DNA of 59,196 bases. Source: Bacillota bacterium. Its GTDB lineage: Bacteria > Bacillota > Clostridia > Acetivibrionales > DUMC01. Below the pieces are notes generated by a model. That model made no database searches. It was not told the DNA's origin and worked only from the letters and a program-made list of their open reading frames with translations. Shown piece after piece: positions 24,464 to 33,944 of this stretch. Each line of letters opens with the position of its first letter. Position 1 is the first letter of the stretch. Where the stretch lies: assembly GCA_013314855.1 (NCBI GenBank), contig JABUEW010000005.1:1-59196 (forward strand), written 5' to 3'. The translations under genes were made by a program, and so were the position numbers.

Positions 24464-25690
24464 CTATATCATCCATATTGGAACAATCAGATTATCTCTA
24501 TCAATAGCAGATAATTCCTGCTTCATGCAAAGAATTGCTCCTTGTCCTCTTTCTACGGAAGCTTTTTCAAGCAATTTAAAAACTTCTGTTAATTGTCTTC
24601 CTGGGGTTGCTGTCTTCTTAATCTCCATAGGCATTAATTTACCATCTATCTCAAGTATTACATCAATTTCTTTTGTATCTTTATCCCGATAATAATAGAT
24701 AAACGGTTGCTTAGCTGAGTTATAATAACTCTTTACAATTTCGGAAACAACATAATTCTCTAATATTGCTCCGCTCATCGCACCCCGTTCCAATGTTTCC
24801 GGACTGCTCCATTTCGTAAGATAGGTAACTAATCCTGTATCAAAGAAATATAGTTTTGGCGATTTAATAGTTCGTTTGAGCATATTGTTTGAATATGGAT
24901 GCAGATAAAAAATAACTCCCAGTGTCTCCAATATGGTTAACCACCTTTTGGCTGTTACCTGATTTATATCCGCATCTCTTGCAATTTCTGCCACATTAAG
25001 CATCTGACTGCATCTACAAGCAGTTGCCGTAATGAAATTAAAAAATTTTAAAGAATCTATCGTTCCCGATATTTCTTTTATATCCCGATCCAAATATGTA
25101 TTCAGATAGCTACTATAAAATATGCTTGTATTGGTATACTTTCCACTAATTATAGCAGGCATGGAACCATTAAAAATTCTTCTGAACATTTCAGGAGTAT
25201 CCGCAGGTTTTCTAGTGTTTTTTCTTCTTAGCAGTGAATCCAAATCAATTGTAAATGGTTCATTGCTGCCTTCTCCATATATTTCATGTTGTGATAAGGA
25301 TGACATGGAAAGTATAGCAACCCTCCCTGCTAAAGATTCCTGTACTCCCTTCATTAGTTTGAAAATTTGGGAGCCTGTAAGCCAGAAATCACCAGCATTG
25401 TGGTTTTTATCAATTAGTATTTTAATATATCTGAAAAGTCCCGGAGCATACTGCACTTCGTCTACCAATACAGGGGGCTTATTAATCTGAAAAAACATTG
25501 CCGGATCATTTTCTGCCAAATTTCTATTATTTAAATCATCCAAACTTACATATATACGACTGGTTCCTTCCATTAACTTCCGGAGCATTGTAGTTTTACC
25601 AACCTGTCTCGGACCTGTTATGAGTATAGCCGGATATTCCTTAGATAATCCCAGCACTATATCTTCTAAATCACGTTTTATATAGTTCAT
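24464..25690 (-). CDS. AAA-family ATPase with C-terminal DUF4143 nuclease-like domain
   Basis: 408 residues. Walker A GPRQVGKTTML near 27-36, Walker B PPVLVDEVQYA near 72-82, sensor FWLTGSQ. A winged helix (NVAEIARDADINQVTAKRWL) follows, then DUF4143 with a PD-(D/E)XK-like core (TKEIDVILEIDGKLMPMEIK). Such orphan ATPases are common in anaerobes and of unknown function; defence or mobile-element links are speculative. It has a strong promoter with an overlapping palindrome, and stands alone. Confidence 0.85.
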   Translation of the reverse strand: MNYIKRDLEDIVLGLSKEYPAILITGPRQVGKTTMLRKLMEGTSRIYVSLDDLNNRNLAENDPAMFFQINKPPVLVDEVQYAPGLFRYIKILIDKNHNAGDFWLTGSQIFKLMKGVQESLAGRVAILSMSSLSQHEIYGEGSNEPFTIDLDSLLRRKNTRKPADTPEMFRRIFNGSMPAIISGKYTNTSIFYSSYLNTYLDRDIKEISGTIDSLKFFNFITATACRCSQMLNVAEIARDADINQVTAKRWLTILETLGVIFYLHPYSNNMLKRTIKSPKLYFFDTGLVTYLTKWSSPETLERGAMSGAILENYVVSEIVKSYYNSAKQPFIYYYRDKDTKEIDVILEIDGKLMPMEIKKTATPGRQLTEVFKLLEKASVERGQGAILCMKQELSAIDRDNLIVPIWMI

Positions 25691-25703
25691 AGCAACACGC
25701 CCT

Positions 25704-25740
25704 TTCGGCTAAAATACAACTTGCATATATTATAGCCGAA
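25704..25740. promoter_or_regulatory. Inverted repeat overlapping the ATPase promoter (operator candidate)
   Basis: TTCGGCTA (25704-25711) and TAGCCGAA (25733-25740) form a perfect 8-bp inverted repeat centred 21 bases apart. The right arm covers the upstream edge of the -10 box and the left arm lies in the 5' leader. This could be an operator, or an RNA hairpin if transcription starts early. Confidence 0.5.
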
Positions 25741-25757
25741 TTTATATATTTTGTCAA
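25729..25757 (-). promoter_or_regulatory. Consensus sigma-A promoter of the AAA/DUF4143 gene
   Basis: On the minus strand: perfect TTGACA (25757-25752), 17-base spacer, perfect TATAAT (25734-25729), 39 bases upstream of the ATG. An unusually ideal promoter for this window. Confidence 0.88.
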
Positions 25758-25940
25758 CACGATATAATATGTATTCCTTGGCATTGTCTTCTCACAAAAT
25801 TCCAACACCTATAATCGTCAAATAGTGATAATATAGCTCCGGACGATGTCTTGCCATCATAGATTTATCGCCGCAGCTGCCGCAATTTACACATACACTT
25901 CGTTTATGCAAGTTATTATGAGTTTAACACCTCCAACAAT

Positions 25941-26444
25941 TCATCCGGTAAGAGTATCAGGAATTTTAGGTATTGTTATGGTTACTTCCGTGCCTTCCCC
26001 TTTTTTGCTCTGTATTGCAAGCCCGAACCTTTTTCCAAAATAAAGCCGCAATCTTGACTGGACATTATAAATACCAATCCTGTTGCCCAAACCGGGTTCA
26101 CTCAAGCTCTTCCTTAAAAGCTGCAAAGCGTCTTCACTTATACCCGCGCCGTTATCTTTAACTCTGTATTCAATGTTTTCACCGGCATCAATGCATGATA
26201 TTTCAATAACACCGTGCCGTTCCACTTTATTTACGCCATGGTATATTGAGTTTTCTATAACGGGTTGAAGTATCAGCTTTACAGTTTTGTAATCCAAAAT
26301 CTTCTCATCTATATTCCATTTAAACTCAATATTTTCGGGATCCAAACTTGTTTTCTGGCGGAATTTATTGGATGCGACGAGATTTCCCGCGGCATCGTAT
26401 ATACTGATATAATCCTTGTCAAGTCCAAGATATATTGATTTCAA
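25941..26444 (-). pseudogene. Internally deleted sensor histidine kinase (YesM-type)
   Basis: The C-terminal part is a HATPase_c domain: LILQPVIENSIYHGVNKVER (N box), VKDNGAGI (G1) and GNRIGIYNVQSRLRLYFG (G2). The first ~35 residues ([20 protein letters not shown]) look like part of an extracytoplasmic sensor domain. Membrane helices, HAMP and the His box are missing between them. There is no proper start codon or ribosome site. The gene is a fusion of two ends after an in-frame deletion and cannot be a working kinase. It probably once controlled the ABC importer at 30.5-34 kb. Confidence 0.75.
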
Positions 26445-26535
26445 AAAGGAGAATTTTGGCTTTTTCTACTTTCACTTTGTTTACATAATCGACAAAATTC
26501 TGACCTGTAAGTTTTTTAAAAACCACACTGAAATA
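26419..26535 (-). pseudogene. Fragment of a YesN-type AraC response regulator
   Basis: A frame different from its neighbours reads [20 protein letters not shown], then [11 protein letters not shown], and stops at 26419. This is the second recognition helix region of an AraC DNA-binding domain of the YesN type. It overlaps the PIG-L 3' end on one side and the kinase fragment on the other, so ~39 codons are all that remain of the regulator. Confidence 0.75.
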
Positions 26536-27196
26536 TGCGGGCAAAATCTCCGCTATATCCCTGGCTTATGAACTGGTCCATGGCTTCTATCTTTTTTCCT
26601 ATAATACTGCTTATATCAATAAATAAATCGTTCCTTAATCCGTTGAGACTTATTCCATCTCTCGCATTTACCGGCAACTTGGTTAAAAATATTTGTTTTA
26701 CATGAAGCTCCGGTCTGCCATCAAGATTTTTCACAAATAAATTTACCCTGTTTATAGCGTTGAAGATCATTATACTTGCAAGGGTGTGAGGATCCGGGAA
26801 AGCCGCATTAACAGGATAATCCATTATAATAATATCCGGCCTTGTCCTGGCAATTTCCTCCGCAGTTTTATTCACAATATCTTCTTCAATTTTAATATAG
26901 TTATCCTCAAAGTCATAAGATATTAAATTATGAATACCTATTATTTCAGCCGCTTTCTCAAGTTCTTTCCTTTTCTTCATTATCACTTCGCTTTTCTTTG
27001 CATTGATTATTGATTGGTCCGGGTTTTTCTTCCTCCATTCCTCAGCAAACAGGTTAGGATGAATTCTGCCTCCATGAGTTAATGTTAATACGGTTATTTC
27101 ATCTCCTCTTTCGGCATGCAATGCAAGCGTACCGCCACAATCGGTAATCGGGTCGGCAGGATGAGCATATATTGCCATAATTTTTAATTTCTTCAT
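26516..27196 (-). CDS. PIG-L/LmbE family deacetylase, 3' end probably replaced
   Basis: About 226 residues. Family members are zinc-dependent deacetylases of N-acetylated sugars. The signature reads [20 protein letters not shown] instead of AHPDDE: the second Asp (metal ligand) is kept, but the first, the usual general base, is Ala. FPDPHTLAS supplies the distal His. ATG 27196 follows GGGGAG at a spacing of 7. The last ~9 residues (ARIFQCGF) are out-of-frame reading of the YesN fragment, so the native C-terminus was lost in a deletion. Confidence 0.75.
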   Translation of the reverse strand: MKKLKIMAIYAHPADPITDCGGTLALHAERGDEITVLTLTHGGRIHPNLFAEEWRKKNPDQSIINAKKSEVIMKKRKELEKAAEIIGIHNLISYDFEDNYIKIEEDIVNKTAEEIARTRPDIIIMDYPVNAAFPDPHTLASIMIFNAINRVNLFVKNLDGRPELHVKQIFLTKLPVNARDGISLNGLRNDLFIDISSIIGKKIEAMDQFISQGYSGDFARIFQCGF

Positions 27197-27308
27197 AAAG
27201 GATCTCCCCATAATGATAATATTTATAATAATAATACTACTACTGTCATTTGCCGTATGCGGCTTTCTGGGAGTCTGCCCGAAAATAGCAGGTTATCCGG
27301 GCAGGCTC

Positions 27309-29291
27309 CTAGCAACAGCTGCATTTTATATAATACCCAATCCCCGGTTCTCCCCCGGCAAAAACAATTTCTGCCATCCCATCTCCGTCTATATCCAGAA
27401 GATGCTCTATATGGCGCATTCCTGGCACTTTGAAACCTGTATATTGTAATCCTATTTCATCTTTTTTTACTTTAAAGACTCTGTTCAAATATTTTTCTTC
27501 CCTTATCCCTATTATGACTTCCTTTTCTCCATCATTATCAATATCCAGGGTTTGCATGTTAATCATGCTGTTTAAACCGATTTTTGGCTCCCAGCCTTCT
27601 ATGGGGAGTTTCATAACCTCTGCCAGCAGAGGCAGTCCGTCAGCGCCAATACCCTTATTAATCAAATAATATAAACCTCCACCGGGATTAGGATCGGTTT
27701 TTATCCCCAGTTGATACGTTGCGGCACCCAAAATCAGATCTTCATACCCGTCGTTGTTTAAATCCGCAGGTACCGCGCACAGCCTGTTATGCACCTTGAT
27801 TATATTTCCGTGAATATCCTTCAGGGGACCTGCCGATTTGAATTTTATTTCTTTGTTATTCCATATCCGGCCTTCATCAATTAAAATATACAAAAACCCT
27901 TTATCGGTGCCTACTATCATATGCTGCCTGCCGCTATTGTCGAAATCCCATTTAAACATTCTATTAAATCCCCAGTTTTTCCCCCCTATTGAATCCGTTT
28001 CGCCTTCTACGGCAAATATGCCGTTTTGATCTTTTATGGGAATTTTTTCTTTTGATAACCTTATCTCGCCATTTTTTGCCAATATTTCTCTGCAACTCCA
28101 GTTATTATTCCCGGAGTCAATTATGAATCTTTTTTTCTTGTCCTTATCTTCCAGGATCTCAGTAAAATTATATCCTGAAGTAATTGCATCATTGCTGCTT
28201 ATCCACCTGTCAAATTTAAATTCGGGCACTATATTGCTGACTCTTTTATTCTTAAGCAAAGCCAGTTCATTTCCATTGGATATGAAAATATCAGTCCACC
28301 CCTCATTATAAATGTCAATAAGTGTTGAATGAAATCCGAATCCTGATATATCCAGCCCTTCAACAGGCACTTCTCCCATATTTTTAAACATGGGGACATC
28401 CTGGCTATTGCTGCCAATCCTATGAAGGAAGAAAAGTTTCCTGGTTTTTGTACCTGCCAATACTAAAAGGTCATATGTATCCGTAACAGGATTTCCATAC
28501 AATTCCGGGCATGTATTGCTTCCCGTGAAGTATTTTTCTCCATCGACCCCTTCTCCAAGCAAAAACGGGATATCATTTTCATCCACCAGTTTATAACAGG
28601 GCATTACATATTCATCACCGTATCTTTCTATAAATTCCATGCCATATTGTGTTACCAGCTGTGACTTATCTTTTCTGTATTTTCGGCCCTTATAAACAGG
28701 TTTCTCCTTTCCGTCCCCCAGGTCGGGAAGCCACCATAAATTGCCCGAAAAATCCCCAATAACAAGGTTCAGCCGGCTGCCTTCTCCTTCGGGATAGATT
28801 GATGGATAGGTATAATTATGAAATTGCGGTTCTATATATTTATTTTGATCATTCAACTGATGTCCGGGATTATCATACGGTATATTAAATGTAAGGCCGC
28901 TATCGTAATCTTTTAAAACACCCATAAAATCAAAAGATAAATCCGGGTACTCCCCTCTTCTCTCTGAATAATATAAAAATCCTCTTCTATCCGATATTAT
29001 GAGATCATCAAGGCCATCTCCATTCCAATCGGCAGGAATAGCCAAAGTTGGTTGAACAAGAGATGGAAAAACTTTTATGGGTTCGGTATTTAGCTCTGTA
29101 TCATTAAGGCTTTTGGATGGATATAGGTAAATCCCTTCCCAGCACCTGCTAATAAGCAAATCCCTGGCACCCCTGCCGGACCACTCCACTACCGAACCCC
29201 TTAGCACTAATCCAAAAGATATTGGTCCGTATTCGCTTCTAATAAAAACTTTTTTATCCGGGGTAAGAATGTCTTTCTCCAAGTATTTCAC
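27309..29291 (-). CDS. FG-GAP/VCBS-repeat beta-propeller protein without export signal
   Basis: 660 residues with repeated FG-GAP blades, several holding Ca2+-binding loops: DWNGDGLDDLI (near 90), DLNNDGYEDLI (near 515), DIDNDGEKEVI (near 600), DIDGDGMAEIV (near 640). Trp/Gly/Asp-rich throughout, ending YYIKCSCC. The N-terminus (MKYLEKDILTPDKKVF) is hydrophilic, so no signal peptide or anchor is visible although most such proteins are secreted. It sits between the PIG-L and DapA-like genes on one strand and is likely co-transcribed. Possibly a glycan-binding or lyase-like propeller; activity not assigned. Confidence 0.7.
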   Translation of the reverse strand: MKYLEKDILTPDKKVFIRSEYGPISFGLVLRGSVVEWSGRGARDLLISRCWEGIYLYPSKSLNDTELNTEPIKVFPSLVQPTLAIPADWNGDGLDDLIISDRRGFLYYSERRGEYPDLSFDFMGVLKDYDSGLTFNIPYDNPGHQLNDQNKYIEPQFHNYTYPSIYPEGEGSRLNLVIGDFSGNLWWLPDLGDGKEKPVYKGRKYRKDKSQLVTQYGMEFIERYGDEYVMPCYKLVDENDIPFLLGEGVDGEKYFTGSNTCPELYGNPVTDTYDLLVLAGTKTRKLFFLHRIGSNSQDVPMFKNMGEVPVEGLDISGFGFHSTLIDIYNEGWTDIFISNGNELALLKNKRVSNIVPEFKFDRWISSNDAITSGYNFTEILEDKDKKKRFIIDSGNNNWSCREILAKNGEIRLSKEKIPIKDQNGIFAVEGETDSIGGKNWGFNRMFKWDFDNSGRQHMIVGTDKGFLYILIDEGRIWNNKEIKFKSAGPLKDIHGNIIKVHNRLCAVPADLNNDGYEDLILGAATYQLGIKTDPNPGGGLYYLINKGIGADGLPLLAEVMKLPIEGWEPKIGLNSMINMQTLDIDNDGEKEVIIGIREEKYLNRVFKVKKDEIGLQYTGFKVPGMRHIEHLLDIDGDGMAEIVFAGGEPGIGYYIKCSCC

Positions 29292-29301
29292 TCCTTTTTC
29301 C

Positions 29302-29343
29302 TATTTATATATCAAATTTACATATTTATATATCAAATTTACA
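29302..29343. repeat. 21-bp tandem duplication
   Basis: Two exact copies of a 21-base A/T-rich unit (starting TATTTATATATC) lie between the DapA-like and FG-GAP genes, just upstream of the latter's ribosome site. Probably a slippage product. Confidence 0.9.
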
Positions 29344-29399
29344 TATTAATTATGTTTATATTGATTCTGTAATAAAACTATTTCTGTTTATCCCCTGTA

Positions 29400-30329
29400 T
29401 TATTTACCTGCATTACTAATTCCTGCTTCAAGAACGGCTTCTTTGATCCGCTCCCAATCTCTATCGCATAGTTCATACCCTAACTGGGAACCATGGATTT
29501 CACATATCCCTTTTAGCTTTAAACCAGCTTTTATCCCGATGGAAAAATTCGAAAAACTTTCCTGGCTTCCTCCTTTTACTGCATTGAAAATCCCGGAAAG
29601 TTTATTTATCTTATCCTGAAGCATCTGTATTCCACCTGTGTCTTTTTCTTTCCCAAGCCTGAGCATTTCCTTGAAAAGCTTCGGTCCCAGCGCTGCAAGC
29701 GCATAGACAAAACTGCCTCCGAACAGGGCTGTGTAAGCGGCAAACCTTTCAGACCCACTATATACAACAAAATCTTCTCTGCCTTTAAATATGCAAAGAA
29801 GCTTGAAAAGCCTTTCGGCATCCAAGCTCGTTTCTTTTATTCCTATAATATTCGAGTGCCGGCTTAAGGATTCGACGAGATCCGGTTCAAGATTATTCGG
29901 AAGCCTGAGAGGAACATTGTACAGTATTAATGGTATGGGACTGCAATCAGCTGCCTTTGTAAAAAACCTGTAAAGCTCATCCTGTGAATACCTGTAATAG
30001 TATGGAGGAGTAAGCACAAATGCGTTCACTCCACTTTCCGAGTAGCATTTTATATTTTCCATTACAACTTCCAGCGAGGCATCGCTAACCATAAGCATTA
30101 ACGGCACCCTCCCGGAAACACAATCAACAGATACTTTGACAAACTCCTTTCTTTTTTGGGGATGCATGGAAAAATACTCCCCTGTGGAAGACAGCAGGAA
30201 TATTCCATCTGCTTCATTCTCAATAAAATAGTTGTGCATTCTTTCAGTTGCTTCTCTATCAATACCGCCTTTACTGTCAAAAGGAGTAGGAGAAGCTATA
30301 ATAAGACCTCTCATGTTATTGATATTCAT
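29400..30329 (-). CDS. DapA/NanA-family class I aldolase/dehydratase
   Basis: TIM-barrel Schiff-base enzyme of the dihydrodipicolinate synthase/N-acetylneuraminate lyase superfamily, 309 residues. LSSTGEYFSMHP (near 45, pyruvate carboxylate binding), ILYNVPLRLPNN (catalytic Tyr near 135) and IIGIKETS (Schiff-base Lys near 163) are all present. The locus (PIG-L, sugar ABC importer) favours cleavage of a keto-sugar acid over lysine synthesis. Co-directional with neighbours; the upstream importer genes are broken. Confidence 0.85.
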   Translation of the reverse strand: MNINNMRGLIIASPTPFDSKGGIDREATERMHNYFIENEADGIFLLSSTGEYFSMHPQKRKEFVKVSVDCVSGRVPLMLMVSDASLEVVMENIKCYSESGVNAFVLTPPYYYRYSQDELYRFFTKAADCSPIPLILYNVPLRLPNNLEPDLVESLSRHSNIIGIKETSLDAERLFKLLCIFKGREDFVVYSGSERFAAYTALFGGSFVYALAALGPKLFKEMLRLGKEKDTGGIQMLQDKINKLSGIFNAVKGGSQESFSNFSIGIKAGLKLKGICEIHGSQLGYELCDRDWERIKEAVLEAGISNAGK

Positions 30330-30377
30330 GTTTTATTCTCCTTTGCCCTTGCCTTCAAATGCATTGTTAATATCCGG

Positions 30378-30520
30378 GAGACAACCGGAAGATAACCGGA
30401 AGATAAACAATTGATGATTTCCGGATGCGTAGCTTCCTATATCCGGCTTCGCATATCTACCGGGCTATCCACCGCCGGTTTCGCTTATACGCTCTCCCGG
30501 ACTACCTAACCTTACGTTAA
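30378..30520. other. CCGG-rich spacer with an 11-bp tandem repeat
   Basis: AACCGGAAGAT occurs in tandem (around 30383-30405), followed by a series of CCGG-containing short blocks and alternating GC-rich/AT-rich segments. No coding frame. It separates the solute-binding gene from the DapA-like gene and may form secondary structure. Confidence 0.4.
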
Positions 30521-30529
30521 ACCAAAAAA

Positions 30530-32098
30530 CTAAAAATCGCCTTTCAATACATCTTCATAAAGGGGCGCCTTGTTTAATTCTTCTTGTATCTTGGAATATC
30601 CTGCGTCGTTGATTCTTTTAATGTAATTTTCCCATCTTGTAAGGTTTTAAAAGATGTTTCTGCCATTCATTCCATGCATATTTTTGAGCTTTTGCCGTAG
30701 TCTCCTCCCACGAAAGCTTTTTAATATCCAGGTCCGTAATATAATTTGAATTGTATGACCCCAATCCTGTATTCGAACCGGTTTTAATTCCTTCTTTTAA
30801 TATGGGAGCCGATTCATAAGGTTTCCCTGACCATTCAAAGTGAACCCCTTCCTCTCCGTATCTTAAAAAGAATTTCGCATCCTTGTCAAAGTTTGCGTAA
30901 TCAAACAACTGAAGTATTCGAACCAGTTTTTCATCGTCTACCTCTTTTGCCACATAAAAGTAATAAGCATAGTTCATAAAGCTATAAGGCCTTGTTCCAC
31001 CTTTTCCGTTTAAACCGGTTTCAGGCGGAGTTATCAAAATTTTTGCCCCTTCATTTTGCAGCATGTTAAGAGGAGGCCTTGTTTTAAAGCCGCTATTAAG
31101 CCATCCAACCGTAATACCGCTATATCCGGCTTTATTGGATGCAATCTTTTCCCATGCTTTTTGCCGGTTTAGTGTTGCAAATTCAGTATCAAGAAAACCC
31201 TCCTTGTATAAATTGTTTGCAAACTTAAGAAATTCTTTATAACGATTTGTTACATAAAACTCTGCAGCATTTCCATTTTCCTCAACTATCCCGGTATCCT
31301 GAAAACCAAACATGCCAAAAATAGGATTCCAGTAAAAAGCATCTCTTCCCGCCGCCGTCATGCCGTATGTGTCATCTTTGCCATTCTTGTCAGGATCATT
31401 CTTGGTAAATGCCTCCATTATGCTTACGAACTGTTCCTGGGTAAACGGATTTTGAACAATAAATATCCTGCCATCATTATCTATTTGTTCCAGGGAACCA
31501 TTAGGGCTTATGCCAACATTCTCTAGCCAGTCAAGACGATAAACCGAAGTAAAGGATAATACATCTTTGTCTCCTGCCCTGTAGCCCGAAAGACAAAGAT
31601 ATTCGTCTTCTTTGCCTTCTGCAAGGTTTAATTTCCAGCCAATCGGGTCGCTGTCAAGAAGCCTGACGTAATTTGGCGCATACCTGGTTATCAAGTCTTT
31701 GGGTATAGTCCTTATCAAACCTTGTTCATCCATCTTTTCAGGGCTTCTGCCTATCCATCCGCAATCAGGCATTTCTCCCGAGGCTAACATTAGATCAACC
31801 TGTTGACTTTGGGCAAGATCGACCTTTTTGGTTACAAGCTTTATGTTAAGCTTTTCTTCCAATTTTTTAGCTGCCCAGTTATCCTGTTCGATATCTCCGC
31901 AAGCCCATGATACCCATGATATTTCAAACTTCTTGGCGTATGGATCTTCCGGGATCGCACCGGTCTGACTGGCCTCTTCCTCCTTTCCATCATCCTGCTC
32001 TTTTTCACTGATGGTTTTTACACACCCGGCAAGCCCTACTATCATGAATAGAGCAATTGCCAGGCATAAATATTTGATAATTTTTTTGACATGTACAT
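30530..32098 (-). pseudogene. Sugar ABC transporter solute-binding lipoprotein (LplA-type), two frameshifts
   Basis: The central frame (30618-32045) encodes most of a family 1 solute-binding protein, starting MIVGLAGC with a lipobox Cys and including ISWVSWACGD, SGEMPDCGWIGR and MNYAYYFYVAKE. Upstream, an in-frame signal peptide (KKIIKYLCLAIALF) has no start codon; the proper ATGs (32098/32092, behind AAGGAGGG) reach it only if the A7 run at 32083-32089 had one more A. At the 3' end, the frame closes as KMGKLH, but another frame continues TRWENYIKRINDAGYSKIQE to 30530 if the A4 run near 30648 had one less A. Two homopolymer shifts mean a pseudogene, or sequencing errors. Confidence 0.8.
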
Positions 32099-32197
32099 TT
32101 ACCCTCCTTTATCTATTTTTATTTGTATATATTTTGTATATATTTAAAAACCCACCAGAACTATAAAATACTAACGTTAAAATCCGGCGCTTCCTGT

Positions 32198-32935
32198 TTA
32201 ACTTCTACCTTGCGTGATACAATAATCGATCATTCTCCTAAGTATCATCTGCATAACGATTTTGCGTTCATCCCTTATATATATAAGGCAATCCATCCAT
32301 GCATTCCAATGACCTACCGCGCTCCAGAGCGCAATCGTAGCTATTATTGGTTTTGCCAGGGGCATGGTTATTTTAAATAGTATAGTAATATATCCCGCTC
32401 CGTCTATAAACGCAGACTCTTCAAGGGCATTGTCCATTGACATAAGATAGTTGCGCACCAGGATTATTACATATGAGCCAACTGCCCCAGGAATTATATA
32501 GACAAGAAGGCTGTCTACAAATCCCAGTTTCCTGTTGATAATATACGACGGTATAAGCCCTCCGGAAAAAAACATGGGCAGCAATATATATATCATTAGC
32601 CATTTCCTTAAAGGAAGATTTCTTTTTGATAAAGGATATGCTGCGAACAGGGTCAACACGATATGAAGCAATGTGCCTGCAACTGTCCTGTATATTGTTA
32701 TGGCGTATGCATTTATGATTTTGTTGTCGGAAAAAACAAATTCATATGCGTCAAAGCACCACCTTTCCGGCCAGAGCCTTAAAGTTAGCGAAGTGGTATT
32801 GTCAGGATGAGTAAATGAAAGAACTATCATATCCCAGAAAGGAAATAGTATTGAGATGCAAAATACTACCATAAAAGTATAATTGAATATATCAAATACA
32901 AATCCTCCTATTGACTTCTGTTTTAGAAAACTCAC
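32198..32935 (-). CDS. Sugar ABC transporter permease (LplC/YtcP-type), C-terminally truncated
   Basis: 245 residues with about five membrane helices and the ATPase-contact EAA loop (EESAFIDGAGYITILFKITM near 175). Relatives run to ~290 residues and end in a YPFVQKYFVKGVMVGS-like tail; here the frame ends RRMIDYCITQGRS and no such tail exists in any frame downstream. The last helix is missing, probably by a deletion joining it to the solute-binding gene's upstream region. Function is unlikely. Confidence 0.75.
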   Translation of the reverse strand: MSFLKQKSIGGFVFDIFNYTFMVVFCISILFPFWDMIVLSFTHPDNTTSLTLRLWPERWCFDAYEFVFSDNKIINAYAITIYRTVAGTLLHIVLTLFAAYPLSKRNLPLRKWLMIYILLPMFFSGGLIPSYIINRKLGFVDSLLVYIIPGAVGSYVIILVRNYLMSMDNALEESAFIDGAGYITILFKITMPLAKPIIATIALWSAVGHWNAWMDCLIYIRDERKIVMQMILRRMIDYCITQGRS

Positions 32936-32952
32936 TTTTCAAGCACTTCCTC

Positions 32953-33944
32953 TCACCATATTCCATAATCATTTATTTTTTTTATTATACTGTTTGTAAT
33001 CAATATTAGTAATAGTCCAACAACATTTTGGAATAGTCCTACAGCAGCAGCATAATCGTATTTCGCTTCAAAAAGTCCTTTCCTGAAAGTGTAAGTTTCA
33101 ATAACATCCGCAACATCGTAAATAAGGGGGTTGTATAAGTTAAAAATCGGGTCAAAACTCGCCTTCAATATATTGCGAAGGCTAAGAATAAATAATATTG
33201 TTATTGTTGGAGTAATAGAAGGCAATGTAATATGAATGGCTTTCTGGAACCTGTTTGCACCGTCTAGAACTGCTGATTCATACATATTTATGTCTATTGC
33301 AGATATTGATGCAAGATATACTATGGATCCCCATCCAACTCCCGCCCAAAAAGTTGTTACCAGATATATTGGAATAAAGTACGAGCTTTTTATCATGAAA
33401 TAAACAGGTTCTTTTCCGAATAAAGTCCTCAAATAATTAATTATACCTACTTCAGGGGAAAGAAGCTGATACACGAAACCTGCTATAACTACCCATGACA
33501 AGAAATGGGGGAGATACGAAATAGTCTGGACTACTCTTTTAAACTTCATTTTCGTTATTTCATTCAAAAGCAGTGCAAATATTATCGGGAGAGGAAAGCA
33601 AGCTATCCGCAATACACTTAATCTTAATGTATTCCAGAACACCCGTTTAAACAATATATCTCCAAATAAGTCTTTGTAATGCTTGAAATTGTTCCATTTA
33701 CTCCCTAGTATACCATCCGCATATTTAAAGTTCTTAAATGATATTAATACTCCGTACATTGGAAGATAATCAAATACTAGCATGTGAATCAAGGGAATGA
33801 GAAAAATAATGTAGAGCGCTTTCATTCTCTTAAATTTACTCCACTCAATCCTGCTTTTTTTCTGTTGAGCAACGTCCCGAATTTACCTATCCTGCCATTG
33901 GATAATAATCCGGATTTGTTTAGCCGCAAAGTTGCATTTCCCAT
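32953..33944 (-). pseudogene. Sugar ABC transporter permease (LplB-type) with N-terminal frameshift
   Basis: From 33825 down, a permease frame is intact (LIPLIHMLVFDYLPMYGVLI at the start; EAA loop YESAVLDGANRFQKAIHITL; ending KKINDYGIW). Upstream of that Met the same frame continues as QQKKSRIEWSKFKR with no start codon. The well-placed ATG (33944, behind AAAGGGG) reads MGNATLRLNKSG in another frame. The two join if one base is added at the GGG run 33876-33878. First gene of the importer operon. A shorter product from Met 33825 might still be made. Confidence 0.75.

Noticed and set aside
27213-27449. 78-codon plus-strand hydrophobic ORF between PIG-L and FG-GAP genes
   Set aside because: It has no ribosome site and overlaps the FG-GAP gene antisense; hydrophobicity comes from A/T-rich sequence.
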